Shown: positions 1 to 9,346 of the stretch, in pieces
Position numbering within the stretch: position 1 is the stretch's first letter
How the letters are laid out: the number at the start of each line of letters is the position of its first letter
Assembly (NCBI RefSeq): GCF_021390335.1
Contig: NZ_JAJUXK010000007.1
Location: 248,001-312,000, forward strand
Direction of reading: 5' to 3'
DNA length: 64,000 bases
Source: Dyadobacter sp. CY343
GTDB taxonomy: Bacteria; Bacteroidota; Bacteroidia; Cytophagales; Spirosomataceae
Notes under the pieces: model-generated
Told to the model about the DNA's origin: nothing
What the model saw: the letters and a program-made list of their open reading frames with translations, nothing else
Databases searched by the model: none
Translations under genes and position numbers: made by a program

Positions 1-757
1 CTGGTTGCGCCAGATCAAACTGATTCCAGTATTTAGAGGATCGGAAGGCCGTCAATATCTTAAAAATCATGATGTTACCGCGCAGGAAAGTCACGATGCA
101 TTGAAGAAAAATGATGCAGTAGTCGTATTTTCAGAGGGTATTTGTGTAAATGAATGGCGTTTGCGTCCGCTCGGAAAAGGTACTGCGAGAATGGCCTACA
201 AAATCTGGTTCGGCGACGATGCATTGCCCGAAATGAAAGTGATTCCAACCGGTGTGAATTATGAAAATTTCAGGGGCTCGGGTAAGCGGGTTGCATTAAA
301 ATTCGGCAACCCGATCAGTCAGGCAGATATTGTTATGAGCCCCAATGAATATGAAAAGTGGCTGCGCGAATTCAATGAAATCCTGGAAAAGAGAATGAAT
401 GAAGTGATCCTAACCATCCCGGCAGAATTGCCGGCTCAGGAGCAGAAAAGTATCTTGAATGCCTATTTCAACGAATGCGAGACACCGGATCGCAGCAATA
501 TCTTATTGAAAGGAATAGGCTGGATCGGACGAATCGTTCATGCACCGCTCTATTCATTTTTCAAGAAAAAAACAGCCCGGCTTACCGGTAAGTCGGTTTT
601 TTATGATTCTGTTTTGTTTGGAATGCTGATGTACATTTACCCGGCGATCGTCGGAATACTGGCGATAATCCTGGGTGCGTTTGCCGGCTGGCAGGCGGGG
701 CTCGCATTATTTGTCGCATTGCCCGTGTTGGCCTGGGTGGGAAGTAAATACAGGTAG
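1..757 (+). CDS. 1-acyl-glycerol-3-phosphate acyltransferase-like protein (5' truncated by window)
   Basis: The reading frame is open to the left edge, so the N-terminus with the family's catalytic HX4D box lies outside the window. What remains fits the PlsC/LPLAT fold: a PVFRG-like segment at the start, then the FSEG...R-P-L-KG block around residues 40-60 that corresponds to the glycerol-phosphate-binding EGTR-type motif. Two hydrophobic segments follow at about 205-245, so the protein is probably an inner-membrane phospholipid acyltransferase. A TTG at base 5 begins only an internal fragment and should not be used as the start. The gene faces the VOC gene, with only three bases between the stop codons. 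The family call is fair; the exact acyl acceptor cannot be told. Confidence 0.75.
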   Translation, partial: WLRQIKLIPVFRGSEGRQYLKNHDVTAQESHDALKKNDAVVVFSEGICVNEWRLRPLGKGTARMAYKIWFGDDALPEMKVIPTGVNYENFRGSGKRVALKFGNPISQADIVMSPNEYEKWLREFNEILEKRMNEVILTIPAELPAQEQKSILNAYFNECETPDRSNILLKGIGWIGRIVHAPLYSFFKKKTARLTGKSVFYDSVLFGMLMYIYPAIVGILAIILGAFAGWQAGLALFVALPVLAWVGSKYR

Positions 758-760
758 TAA

Positions 761-1816
761 TCAGTCTTTGACCCGACCAAATCCCATCGTTTTCAGCATC
801 CAGTCCGGTAGCGGTTTCTGAGATTTTCTTTTTTGTAAATCCATAAACCAGCCGATCTTTTTGAGAATAGGCACTTTGTGTGTTTCTACCAACTCGATCA
901 GCGTTCCGTCGGGATCTTCCAGATAAGCAAACCGGCCCGCCGCTGCTTCCATGCCGAAAGATTGCTCGCTATCAATTGTAAAAGGATAACCCTGCGCCTG
1001 TAACTTGGTTTTCAGCGCATTCATATCGATGGTATCAAAACACAAATGGATATAACCGCAATCGCCCCAGAAGCGGTTTTCAAATATTTTCTTCGGCGTG
1101 CGATCCAAAGCCTGGATCAGCTCAATTTGAACATCTCCTAAAAGCCTGCTGAATGCGCCTTCGGGTGTAAAGTTTTTTCGCAAAAGCATTCTCCTGAATC
1201 GCTGTCCCGGAAATGCGGAAGGAATATCGGCAAACACGCCCGTTTCGTCATAAACGACTTCCAGCGGTTGTAAAAGGCTCTCGTAAAAAACGACTGACTG
1301 ATCAATATCCGAAACACCTACCACCACGCCAGCCACTCCGCCAACAGGCTTTCCGGTATTCTGAAACCAGGTTTTGTCCGTCGTGACCTGAAAAATGTTT
1401 CCGTAAGGATCTGTTCCCCAGAAACCTTCACCTTCCGGCAAAGCGACAACCGGCCCTACTGCCTGCCCGGAATTGCTCTTGATCCACGCATGCGCCTTCT
1501 GTACATCGGGCGTTTTAAAACGTATTGCATTGATTCCCAGATCTCCTACCTCAACTTTAAAGTTAGCTGGCTGCGATTTCCGGCTCGTGAAAGACCAGAT
1601 TTCCAATCCGCCGCCACCGGCCATATTCAGTGCCAGTACTGCGTGGCGCTTGTGCACTTCGCCTCCTGTGTAGGGAGTCATCAACGGAGCTTCGGCTTTT
1701 TCGTCAAAAACGGGTACGTCGAAACCCAGTACCTTTCGGTACCATTTCCAGGCATCCGGCACATTTTGAACACCTATTCCTACTTGTTGAATTCCTGAAA
1801 TCAGCGCAGCACTCAT
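761..1816 (-). CDS. VOC (glyoxalase/dioxygenase-fold) family protein with two VOC modules
   Basis: The product has about 351 residues. The two halves each begin with a typical VOC strand: QQVGIGVQNVPDAWKWYRKV near the N-terminus and GVAGVVVGVSDIDQSVVFYE around residue 160. A late EDPDGTLIELVE segment is the usual metal-ligand strand of such proteins. I place the start at the ATG at 1816 (MSAALISG), because the longer frame to 1945 adds 43 residues that do not look like a VOC protein. The family includes glyoxalase I, extradiol dioxygenases and antibiotic-resistance proteins, and nothing here selects one of them. It stands alone, convergent with the acyltransferase gene and divergent from aroB. 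Confidence 0.75.
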   Translation of the reverse strand: MSAALISGIQQVGIGVQNVPDAWKWYRKVLGFDVPVFDEKAEAPLMTPYTGGEVHKRHAVLALNMAGGGGLEIWSFTSRKSQPANFKVEVGDLGINAIRFKTPDVQKAHAWIKSNSGQAVGPVVALPEGEGFWGTDPYGNIFQVTTDKTWFQNTGKPVGGVAGVVVGVSDIDQSVVFYESLLQPLEVVYDETGVFADIPSAFPGQRFRRMLLRKNFTPEGAFSRLLGDVQIELIQALDRTPKKIFENRFWGDCGYIHLCFDTIDMNALKTKLQAQGYPFTIDSEQSFGMEAAAGRFAYLEDPDGTLIELVETHKVPILKKIGWFMDLQKRKSQKPLPDWMLKTMGFGRVKD

Positions 1817-2091
1817 TCGTTGAGAAAAATTAGATCGGTCGCAAAATTTATTGAATGGCAATTTTACGAAATAAAACGCAAACCGATCGCCGTGTGGCAC
1901 AGTTGCGAAGAAATTGTGGACTGTGTAAAAATTTTCTTCAAGCACAATTCCTTCCCCATTGTCTGTTAAACATTATAATTCATATATTTAAATGAGATTT
2001 CCAGCATATTATTTTTAAAAACAGGAAATCAACGCATCCATTTGGGTGCGCTCACCGTATGTGTGGTGAGCTTGTCTCAATTCAATCTCGA

Positions 2092-3126
2092 ATGAATCAG
2101 TCAGTTACCATTGCACCGATAAGCGAAAGCTTGCCGGATTTTTTAGGCTCTGCCAATTACTCAAAAGTCGTTGTAATAGCTGATAATAATACCAAAAAAC
2201 ACTGTTATCCGAGTCTGAAAGCATTTTTACCCAAACATAGCGTCTTAACCGTTCCGAGCGGCGAGGCGAATAAAACCCTGGCGACCTGCGAAAAGATCTG
2301 GCAGGGAATGACAAATGAAGAGCTTGACCGGCACGCGCTGGTGATCAATATCGGTGGCGGCGTAATCGGGGATATGGGCGGTTTTTGTGCGGCGGTTTAC
2401 AAGCGTGGAATAGATTTTATACAGGTGCCGACGACCCTGCTTTCACAAGTCGATGCCAGTGTCGGAGGAAAATTAGGGGTTGACTTTCAAGGCTTTAAAA
2501 ACCATTTAGGTGTTTTTAATATTCCCAAAAGCGTCCTGATCGATCCTCAGTTTTTGAATACATTACCTGAAAGAGAAATTCGGTCTGGGTTCGCTGAGAT
2601 TATCAAACACTGTTTGATCGCCGATGCCGCCAAGTGGGACGAGATCAGGCAAAAGGATTTTGAGAGGCAAAACTGGCAGGACCTGATCGCGCATTCAGTA
2701 AAGATCAAGCAGCAGGTAGTAGAAGAAGATCCGACGGAGAAAGGATTACGTAAGATTTTGAATTTCGGACACACACTCGGGCACGCGGTTGAAACTTGTT
2801 TTCTCAACAAAACGGCCAATCAGAGATTATATCACGGAGAAGCGATCGCAATCGGGATGATCATGGAAAGCTATCTTTCCTTCGAGCGCAAAATGATCAC
2901 GCAGGACACGCTTTCCGATATTGAGGAATTTATTTTTGCTACCTACGGAAAGGTGAAAATCAGTCCGCAGGATATTGAAGAAATCATCGGTTTGACCAAA
3001 CAGGACAAGAAAAACAGAGGAAAGGAAGTGCGGTTTTCATTGCTGAAAGGAGCGGGGCAATGTGCGTTTGATATAGTAGTTACTGCTTCTGAAATGCGTA
3101 AATCAATAGCTTATTATTTGGGATAG
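2092..3126 (+). CDS. aroB: 3-dehydroquinate synthase
   Basis: This enzyme converts DAHP to 3-dehydroquinate, the second step of the shikimate pathway, in the cytoplasm with NAD and a divalent metal. The sequence shows the NAD-binding INIGGGVIGDMGGF segment, the family signature QVPTTLLSQVDASVGGKLGVD-like block, KNHLG, and the metal-binding NFGHTLGHAVE and YHGEAIAIGM stretches. With a start at the ATG at 2092 it has 344 residues, close to the family norm. An upstream in-frame ATG at 2059 would add eleven residues (MCGELVSIQSR), but a small inverted repeat (CTCACC at 2051, GGTGAG at 2065) covers that codon, so I prefer 2092. No other aro gene is adjacent. Confidence 0.93.
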   Translation: MNQSVTIAPISESLPDFLGSANYSKVVVIADNNTKKHCYPSLKAFLPKHSVLTVPSGEANKTLATCEKIWQGMTNEELDRHALVINIGGGVIGDMGGFCAAVYKRGIDFIQVPTTLLSQVDASVGGKLGVDFQGFKNHLGVFNIPKSVLIDPQFLNTLPEREIRSGFAEIIKHCLIADAAKWDEIRQKDFERQNWQDLIAHSVKIKQQVVEEDPTEKGLRKILNFGHTLGHAVETCFLNKTANQRLYHGEAIAIGMIMESYLSFERKMITQDTLSDIEEFIFATYGKVKISPQDIEEIIGLTKQDKKNRGKEVRFSLLKGAGQCAFDIVVTASEMRKSIAYYLG

Positions 3127-3219
3127 TATCTACCAGCTTCGAGTAAGTTTATTGGTTAGAATGATGTGTATCAATCTATTACAGACATATTTTTTCACAA
3201 CCTGACAAATTAAATACTT

Positions 3220-3789
3220 ATGCTGAGGTCTATCTTTACTTATGTTGCATTACTCCTGGTAATAATAATCGCCGGATGTTCCAGCGGTCGGAAAGTGTTC
3301 GTCGAGCACGATTACAGCTACGAAACCAACTTTAAGGACTATTCATCCTATACATTTCTGGAATGCGAGCGCGATACCAATAATCTTTGTACAGAAATTT
3401 ACGAGGCGATCCGTCGCCAGATGCAGGTAAGAGGCTACAAGCTTACCGCCGAAAAACCGACACTGCTTGTTAACTACGGTATTTTCTACGACAACCTTCG
3501 CTACCAGGGATATATGCAGCCAGTCATCAAAAACTGGGTGGATACGGAGAATGACGGTTTCCGCTACGAGCCAATCAAATATGCATTGGACAAAGGCACA
3601 CTGATCGTTTCACTCATCGATGCAGAAAGTGACCAGGTGGTGTGGAGAGGTTATGCTTCCGGGATATTCAAAGGTGTAGAAAACTCCAATAACCACTACC
3701 GCAGCGTAGTAAGGCGCATTTTCGACCAATACCCCCTATTCGCGAAAGGCTACGACCCAAGAAGATACAGCGAAGCCGTAGGCCGCTAA
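3220..3789 (+). CDS. DUF4136-type lipoprotein
   Basis: The 189-residue product starts with a lipoprotein signal peptide: MLRSIFTYVALLLVIIIAGC with the lipidated Cys at position 20. After it comes a single domain with the DUF4136 pattern: a YSSYTFLE strand early on, the LIVSLIDAES segment, then VWRGYASG. Such proteins are outer-envelope lipoproteins common in Bacteroidota, with no established function. It is a monocistronic gene followed by the composite hairpin at 3850-3914, which it shares with the oppositely oriented mraY. Confidence 0.8.
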   Translation: MLRSIFTYVALLLVIIIAGCSSGRKVFVEHDYSYETNFKDYSSYTFLECERDTNNLCTEIYEAIRRQMQVRGYKLTAEKPTLLVNYGIFYDNLRYQGYMQPVIKNWVDTENDGFRYEPIKYALDKGTLIVSLIDAESDQVVWRGYASGIFKGVENSNNHYRSVVRRIFDQYPLFAKGYDPRRYSEAVGR

Positions 3790-3825
3790 AAATAAATTAT
3801 TTTCAAATTATCAATCAATTACCGC

Positions 3826-3837
3826 CGGCTTAAGCCG
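3826..3837. repeat. Perfect 12-base palindrome CGGCTTAAGCCG
   Basis: A self-complementary dodecamer lies just in front of the large hairpin between the convergent DUF4136 and mraY genes. It may be part of the same composite intergenic element. Confidence 0.5.
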
Positions 3838-3849
3838 ACGGCTAGTGAC

Positions 3850-3914
3850 ACCCCCCAACCCCCTGAAAGGGGGCTAATAAAAAAAATTAAGCCCCCTTTC
3901 AGGAGGTTGGGGGT
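3850..3914. terminator. Long intergenic hairpin between convergent genes (repeat-like bidirectional terminator)
   Basis: Arms of about 25 bases (3850-3875 and 3890-3914) pair almost perfectly around an AT-rich 14-base loop. They are made of C-runs and G-runs around CTGAAAGGGGG. The A and T tracts sit in the loop rather than after the stem. Position between convergent stop codons suggests a two-way terminator. The low-complexity composition resembles dispersed intergenic palindromes of Bacteroidota genomes. Confidence 0.65.
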
Positions 3915-3925
3915 GGGGTGGAGGG

Positions 3926-5140
3926 CTACCGCAACTTCAAAGTCGCCAGCGTCAGAATCGCCAGAATAATTCCTACGATCCAGAACCTGGTTACGATCTT
4001 CGATTCGTGTATTCCTTTCTTTTGATAATGATGGTGAAGGGGTGACATCAGAAATATGCGTCGCCCTTCGCCATATTTGCTTCTGGTATATTTGAAATAG
4101 CTGACTTGCATAATTACCGATAGGTTTTCTGCAATAAAAATTCCGCACATGATCGGGATTAGCCACTCTTTGCGGATCGCAAGTGCTACAACCGCAATTA
4201 CTCCACCCAACATCAAACTACCTGTATCGCCCATGAAAACCTGGGCAGGGTACGCATTATACCAGAGAAACCCGACACAGGCTCCAATAAACGCAGCACA
4301 GAAAATCACCAGCTCGCCCGAGTTGGGAATGTACATAATATTCAGGTATTGAGAGAATTTGGTATTTCCCGAAAGGTAAGCCAACACACCGAGCGTCAAC
4401 GCGATAATGCCCGAAACACCAGCGGCCAGACCGTCAATTCCGTCGGTTATATTGGCTCCGTTGGAGACAGCTGTAATAATAAAGATAGCGATTATCGTGT
4501 AGATAACCCAGGTATATTCCTCTGGTAACCAGCCAAAAAGCAATGTTTTATAATCAAATTCATTGTTCTTAAAAAAAGGAATTGTCGTGATAGTTGGATG
4601 TACGATATCACGGTACCGCTGCACCTCACCCAGATTAGAGCTCAGCAAAGGCTGGTCGTAAACCCGGATCCGCACGCTGTCATTAAATGATAAAGTCACA
4701 CCCACGATCAGTCCCAGCCCAACCTGACCGACGATCTTGAATCGTCCGTGTAATCCATCCTTATTGTTCCTGAATTTTTTAAGATAATCATCAACAAAAC
4801 CAATCAAACCAGTCCATAATGCTGTGATAATGAGCAGTACAATGTATACGTTGGTTAATTTGGCAAAGAGCAATACCGGAATCAGCAGCGAAGCCAGGAT
4901 AATGAATCCGCCCATCGTCGGCGTACCCGCTTTCTCCATCTGACCGGCTAGTCCGAGATCACGGATCGACTCGCCCATTTGCTTCTTACGCAGGAAATTG
5001 ATGATCGACTTACCATAGGTCGCCGCGATGAACAGCGACAAAACGGTCGCTCCTAACGCCCTGAATGAAATGTACTGGAATACACCGGCACCAGGGATAT
5101 TGAAGTGCTTGTCTAAATAATCAAACAGGTAATAGAGCAT
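3926..5140 (-). CDS. mraY: Phospho-N-acetylmuramoyl-pentapeptide-transferase
   Basis: This integral membrane enzyme transfers phospho-MurNAc-pentapeptide to undecaprenyl phosphate, giving lipid I. The 404 residues contain the catalytic motifs DDYLKK (about 117-122), [12 protein letters not shown] (Asp near 233), the GDTGSL block near 304-309 and the C-terminal [11 protein letters not shown] histidine loop. Multiple hydrophobic helices span the protein. It is about 45 residues longer than the E. coli enzyme, because of a larger loop at about 150-205. It is the last gene of the minus-strand cluster, 71 bases after murE, and ends at a shared hairpin. murD and ftsW, the usual next genes, are absent. 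Confidence 0.97.
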   Translation of the reverse strand: MLYYLFDYLDKHFNIPGAGVFQYISFRALGATVLSLFIAATYGKSIINFLRKKQMGESIRDLGLAGQMEKAGTPTMGGFIILASLLIPVLLFAKLTNVYIVLLIITALWTGLIGFVDDYLKKFRNNKDGLHGRFKIVGQVGLGLIVGVTLSFNDSVRIRVYDQPLLSSNLGEVQRYRDIVHPTITTIPFFKNNEFDYKTLLFGWLPEEYTWVIYTIIAIFIITAVSNGANITDGIDGLAAGVSGIIALTLGVLAYLSGNTKFSQYLNIMYIPNSGELVIFCAAFIGACVGFLWYNAYPAQVFMGDTGSLMLGGVIAVVALAIRKEWLIPIMCGIFIAENLSVIMQVSYFKYTRSKYGEGRRIFLMSPLHHHYQKKGIHESKIVTRFWIVGIILAILTLATLKLR

Positions 5141-5211
5141 GAAGAAACTTATTGGGGTGACGGCTGCAAATTTGGTTCTTTTCCAAGACTACGCAAAAAG
5201 CCACTAGTTTT

Positions 5212-6693
5212 TTAATTAGAATGTCTTTTTTCAAACACTTCGAGCAAAACTTCCTTGTCGTCGAAATGATGCTTTACTCCCTGAATATCCTGGTAATTCT
5301 CGTGACCTTTTCCCGCGATCAGGATGATATCTCCCGGGTTTGCTGCAAGTCCGGCTCTAAAAATCGCTTCGCGCCTGTCAGCTATCGTAGTGGTCTTTTT
5401 GAAATCGATCGGTGGCACTCCTTTTTGCATTTGCGCCAGAATATCCATCGGATCCTCAAAACGGGGATTGTCAGAAGTAAGAATAACCCGGTTACTGAAC
5501 TTGCACGCAATTGCAGCCATTTTCGGCCGTTTCTCGGCGTCCCTGTTTCCACCGCAACCTACAATCGTAATCACCTGCTCGTTTCCACTGCGCAAATGCG
5601 CGATCGTTTCCAGCACATTTTCTAATGCGTCTGGCGTATGAGCGTAATCTACGATCCCTACGATCTCATCAACAGAATGGAATTGCTCAAAGCGCCCCGG
5701 CGGACTTTTCAGGTTTGAGAGTTCCACTAATATTATTTCCGGCTTTTCGCCTAGCAAAACAGCCGCGCCGTAAACCGACAGCAGATTATAAGCATTGAAC
5801 CGCCCGATCACCCTGAACCACACTTCCTGGTTGTTCACATCCATGTGCATGCCCGCCAGTGTGTCCGAAATGATCTTTCCTTTAAATGCGGCGAGGGTTT
5901 GCAGTGAATAGGTTTCCACCTTCGCCCGGGTATTCTGTACCATCACAGCGCCTCTGCGGTCGTCGATGTTGACCAGTGCAAATGCAGATTTCGGCAACTG
6001 ATCAAAAAAGCCTTTTTTCGCGGCAATATAGTTGTCAAATGTCTTATGGAAATCGAGGTGATCGTGGGTGATATTGGTGAAAATGCCACCGGCAAAATGC
6101 AAACCTGTAATCCTGTGCTGGGCTACGGCGTGCGAGCTCACTTCCATAAAAACGTGGCTGCAATTTTTCGCTGCCATTTGCGCCAGCAACTGGTTTAATG
6201 CAACAGAATCGGGCGTTGTGTGCGTGGAAGCGATTACCTCGTCCTCGATCTGATTCTGAACCGTAGATAAAAGCCCGCAACGGTAGCCGAGCCTTCTGAA
6301 CAGCTGAAACAAAAACGTCGCTACTGAAGTCTTTCCATTCGTTCCCGTAACCCCTACCAACTTCACTTTTCGCGAAGGATGCCCGTAAAATGCAGAAGCG
6401 ATCAATCCCATCGCCGCCGCCGAATCTTCCACCTGAATATAAGTAACCTGCTCGCTGAGCTGCTCAGGCAACTCTTCGCACAATATCGCAGCCGCGCCAA
6501 GCTCCGTGGCGGTTCCTATGTATTGGTGCCCGTCAGTTTGTGTACCCCTCAGCGCAACAAAAAGACTCCCGGACTGGATTTTGCGGGAGTCGAGCACAAT
6601 GCCTGTGATGCTAATTTCTTCGGAACCCGTGATGCGGGCGCCTTTCACATCGGAAAGAAGTATGTTGAGTATTTTTTCCTGGTTACTTTCCAT
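5212..6693 (-). CDS. murE: UDP-N-acetylmuramoyl-L-alanyl-D-glutamate--2,6-diaminopimelate ligase
   Basis: A cytoplasmic Mur ligase that adds the third residue of the peptidoglycan stem peptide using ATP. Visible features are the P-loop GVTGTNGKTS at about 114-123, THTTPDS, the EVSSHAVAQHR segment near 184-194, and DNPR at 408-411. DNPR is the motif that in this family selects meso-diaminopimelate rather than lysine, so the peptidoglycan should be of the DAP type. At 493 residues the length is normal. It starts eight bases after the ftsI stop codon, so the two are almost certainly co-transcribed. Confidence 0.96.
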   Translation of the reverse strand: MESNQEKILNILLSDVKGARITGSEEISITGIVLDSRKIQSGSLFVALRGTQTDGHQYIGTATELGAAAILCEELPEQLSEQVTYIQVEDSAAAMGLIASAFYGHPSRKVKLVGVTGTNGKTSVATFLFQLFRRLGYRCGLLSTVQNQIEDEVIASTHTTPDSVALNQLLAQMAAKNCSHVFMEVSSHAVAQHRITGLHFAGGIFTNITHDHLDFHKTFDNYIAAKKGFFDQLPKSAFALVNIDDRRGAVMVQNTRAKVETYSLQTLAAFKGKIISDTLAGMHMDVNNQEVWFRVIGRFNAYNLLSVYGAAVLLGEKPEIILVELSNLKSPPGRFEQFHSVDEIVGIVDYAHTPDALENVLETIAHLRSGNEQVITIVGCGGNRDAEKRPKMAAIACKFSNRVILTSDNPRFEDPMDILAQMQKGVPPIDFKKTTTIADRREAIFRAGLAANPGDIILIAGKGHENYQDIQGVKHHFDDKEVLLEVFEKRHSN

Positions 6694-6701
6694 TAATGGA
6701 A

Positions 6702-8846
6702 TTACTGTAAAGTTAATAGTATCGTTTTGCCCCCGCTCTGGTTGGCACCTGGCGGCAGTGATTGCTCAACCACTTTTCCGGAACCTTTAAAGGTTACCCT
6801 AAAACCTTTGTTTTCAAGCAGATACAGCGCATCCCGCATTGCCATGCCCTGCAAATCCGGAACGTCCTTCGAGCCCAGATCTGTCTTTTTCCAGTTTGTT
6901 TTGCCCTTTTTGTAAAGAGAAGCAGCCGCATATTCGGCATCTTCGGGCGCTGGGGTTAGTTTGAGTTCCTTGCTGATTACTTTCAGGTCGGAAGTACGTC
7001 CCGCCCACATTACTGCTTTGGATTCTGCTGGTAATGAATCTATTACCGGTTTCTGGATACCTACTTCCGACGCATAGATCCTGTCCGCAACCTCTTTGAA
7101 AACGGGCGCAGCAACACTTCCCGCATACCTGGTATAATCCGCTCCCGAGCTTTTCGGGTTATCGATCACAACAATGCAGCTGTATTTAGGTTTGTCCGCG
7201 GGGAAATAACCTGCAAAAGAAGTATAGTTTTTACCTTCTGTATAAATCCCGTTGATCAGCTTGCGCGCAGTTCCTGTCTTTCCTGCGATCTTGTACAGAT
7301 CACTTTTAATATGTTTTGCTAATCCATTGTTCACAACTCCTTCCAGCATTTTCTTCACTTTCCGGATCGTTTCAGGCGAGCAAATTGGCTTTTCCTCCAC
7401 ATAAGGCTCCATTTTATCTTCCAGCTCCTCGGCATTCCGAATTTCCTTCACGATCATCGGCCGCACCCAGTAACCGTCGTTTGCGACTGCATTATAAAGC
7501 GCGAGCGTTTGCAACGGCGTCATTTGCATTTCGTACCCGTGCGCCATATAATACATCGAATAGCTGCTCCATTGCTTGGAAGTCCGGTCACGGATCAGCG
7601 GCGGCTTTTCGCCTTTCATCTGAATATCCGTCGGTGTGGTGAGGTGAAATTGTTTCAGGTATTTCAGGTACTGATCGGGTTTATCGGCGAAGTACCGCAA
7701 CATCAGCTGCACAATTCCGATGTTTGAAGATTTTTCCAAAACCTGTGCGGCTGTGATTGTACCAAAACCGCCTCTGTGTGCATCCCTGATAATATTACTT
7801 CTGAAACGCATTGCCCCATTTCCGGTATTGACCATGATCTTATCAGGGTCCATTTTTGTTTCCTCCAAAATCGCCATCATCGTGGCCAGTTTGAAAGTTG
7901 ATCCCGGATCATTACTGCCGGCAAGCGCGTAATTAAACACTTCCTCATACTTGTGGTCGCCGCGTTTGGTCAGGTTGGCCATCGCTCGGATTTCGCCGGT
8001 TTTTACTTCCATTATCACCACCGAGCCAAAGTCCGCGTCCATTTCATTCAGTTTCCTCCGCAATGCGATCTCAGCCATATCCTGGACTTTCATATCCAAA
8101 GTGGTGTAAACATCGCGACCGGCCTCCGGTTGCACATTGAGCGCGTCACCAACTGGAATTTTCATCCCGCCTTCGACCAGTTCCACCCAGCCGATACCTG
8201 ATTTTCCTTCCAGTATCTTGTCAAAACTTGCTTCCAGACCAATATACCCTCTGCCACTTTTCGCATCAATACCGCCGATCGTACGGTCGGCCATCGGGCT
8301 GTAAGGTTTGTACCTTTTGTAAATAGTCTCAAACTTGCCGCCGCCGCCTTTTTTATGTTTGGCAAAAAACGGCCACTTCTTCACTTTTTCGCGATCCAAA
8401 TAACTGATCTCCCGGCTTTTCAGGCGCAGGTAACGTTTGGTTTTACTAACCCGGTAACGCATGATCTTGCTCCGGTAACCAGCGGCCGTATGTTCCCCGA
8501 AACTCTTTGCAAGCAGCGACGAAAGTTCATCAATATGCTCATCAAAATAGGTAGAATCCGCTACTTTGGTGTCCAGTCCGATATAATAATAGGGTAAGGA
8601 AGTAGCCAGCAGACTTTTATCATTGGAGTAGATATTCCCGCGCATTGCCGGGATCGTGTCCAGTTTCAGGTCATTTTTTGCAGAGTATTCAGCCCACGTT
8701 TTGCCTTTAAACTCATCATAATACTGCACGCGGATCAGTTTCACAAATACTAATATTGCCAACAGGAACAAGAGCCAGCCAACAGTCCTCGCCCGGTTGA
8801 TCAGCGCTTTCTTATTGTTTTGACCACTTTCCACTTCGTTCTTCAT
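6702..8846 (-). CDS. ftsI: Peptidoglycan transpeptidase FtsI (PBP3) with C-terminal PASTA domain
   Basis: A class B penicillin-binding protein that cross-links septal peptidoglycan. The 714 residues contain one N-terminal membrane helix at about 22-40, a dimerisation-type domain, and the transpeptidase domain with the three active-site motifs STFK (nucleophile Ser316), SSN (373-375) and KTG (523-525). A single PASTA domain occupies the last 60 residues (VPDLQGMAMRDALYLLENKG). The position between ftsL-like and murE supports FtsI over an elongation PBP2. A C-terminal PASTA domain is usual for Bacteroidota and Gram-positive FtsI but absent in E. coli. Confidence 0.94.
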   Translation of the reverse strand: MKNEVESGQNNKKALINRARTVGWLLFLLAILVFVKLIRVQYYDEFKGKTWAEYSAKNDLKLDTIPAMRGNIYSNDKSLLATSLPYYYIGLDTKVADSTYFDEHIDELSSLLAKSFGEHTAAGYRSKIMRYRVSKTKRYLRLKSREISYLDREKVKKWPFFAKHKKGGGGKFETIYKRYKPYSPMADRTIGGIDAKSGRGYIGLEASFDKILEGKSGIGWVELVEGGMKIPVGDALNVQPEAGRDVYTTLDMKVQDMAEIALRRKLNEMDADFGSVVIMEVKTGEIRAMANLTKRGDHKYEEVFNYALAGSNDPGSTFKLATMMAILEETKMDPDKIMVNTGNGAMRFRSNIIRDAHRGGFGTITAAQVLEKSSNIGIVQLMLRYFADKPDQYLKYLKQFHLTTPTDIQMKGEKPPLIRDRTSKQWSSYSMYYMAHGYEMQMTPLQTLALYNAVANDGYWVRPMIVKEIRNAEELEDKMEPYVEEKPICSPETIRKVKKMLEGVVNNGLAKHIKSDLYKIAGKTGTARKLINGIYTEGKNYTSFAGYFPADKPKYSCIVVIDNPKSSGADYTRYAGSVAAPVFKEVADRIYASEVGIQKPVIDSLPAESKAVMWAGRTSDLKVISKELKLTPAPEDAEYAAASLYKKGKTNWKKTDLGSKDVPDLQGMAMRDALYLLENKGFRVTFKGSGKVVEQSLPPGANQSGGKTILLTLQ

Positions 8847-8897
8847 ACGGGGAAGAAAAAATTACTTTAAATGATATATTGAGTCGATTGATGGATC

Positions 8898-9311
8898 TCA
8901 GTATTCTTCGGCTTTGACAAAAATCTTCTTCGGCGGCGTCAGGTTTTCTTCCAGACCAGCTGCCTTCACTTTTTCAATAATAACCGATTGTTTCTTGCTC
9001 TTTTGGTATTCAGAGTGAATGGAGTGGTATTCGGCACGCAGATCGTCCACTTCCTTTTTCAGCTTAATACTGTTCCGCACATATTGTTCAGATTGAAAAC
9101 CGATCCTTTCGTAGGCGACCAGCAATATCACCACCCAGCCAAAATAGTAGAAGTATTTAACAGGAAGCCGCTCTTCACGTCCCGGCGCTTTTTCACCAAA
9201 TACCTTATCGAGCGGTAAAAATTTATTCAGCCAGTTAAAAAGATGATATTCCCGTTTACGTTTGGGCGGTTTCGGGGCTATTGGCTTTGGTCTTTTCTTG
9301 TTTTCCGCCAT
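8898..9311 (-). CDS. FtsL-like cell division protein
   Basis: The 137-residue bitopic protein has a basic, Pro- and Lys-rich cytoplasmic tail (KRPKPIAPKPPKRKRE), one membrane helix at about 51-67, and a heptad-like coiled coil at 75-112. Sequence conservation in this family is poor. The call rests on topology, size and position between rsmH and ftsI, where ftsL sits in nearly all division clusters; Bacteroidota have a dedicated FtsL-like family. It would act in the divisome with FtsB and FtsQ. The N-terminal tail is longer than in E. coli FtsL. Confidence 0.82.
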   Translation of the reverse strand: MAENKKRPKPIAPKPPKRKREYHLFNWLNKFLPLDKVFGEKAPGREERLPVKYFYYFGWVVILLVAYERIGFQSEQYVRNSIKLKKEVDDLRAEYHSIHSEYQKSKKQSVIIEKVKAAGLEENLTPPKKIFVKAEEY

Positions 9312-9346
9312 GCTTCTTTCTTGTTATAATGCGTTGAGTCAACTAC

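Noticed and set aside
1473-1833. Several short plus-strand frames
   Set aside because: All are antisense to the VOC gene and lack any feature.
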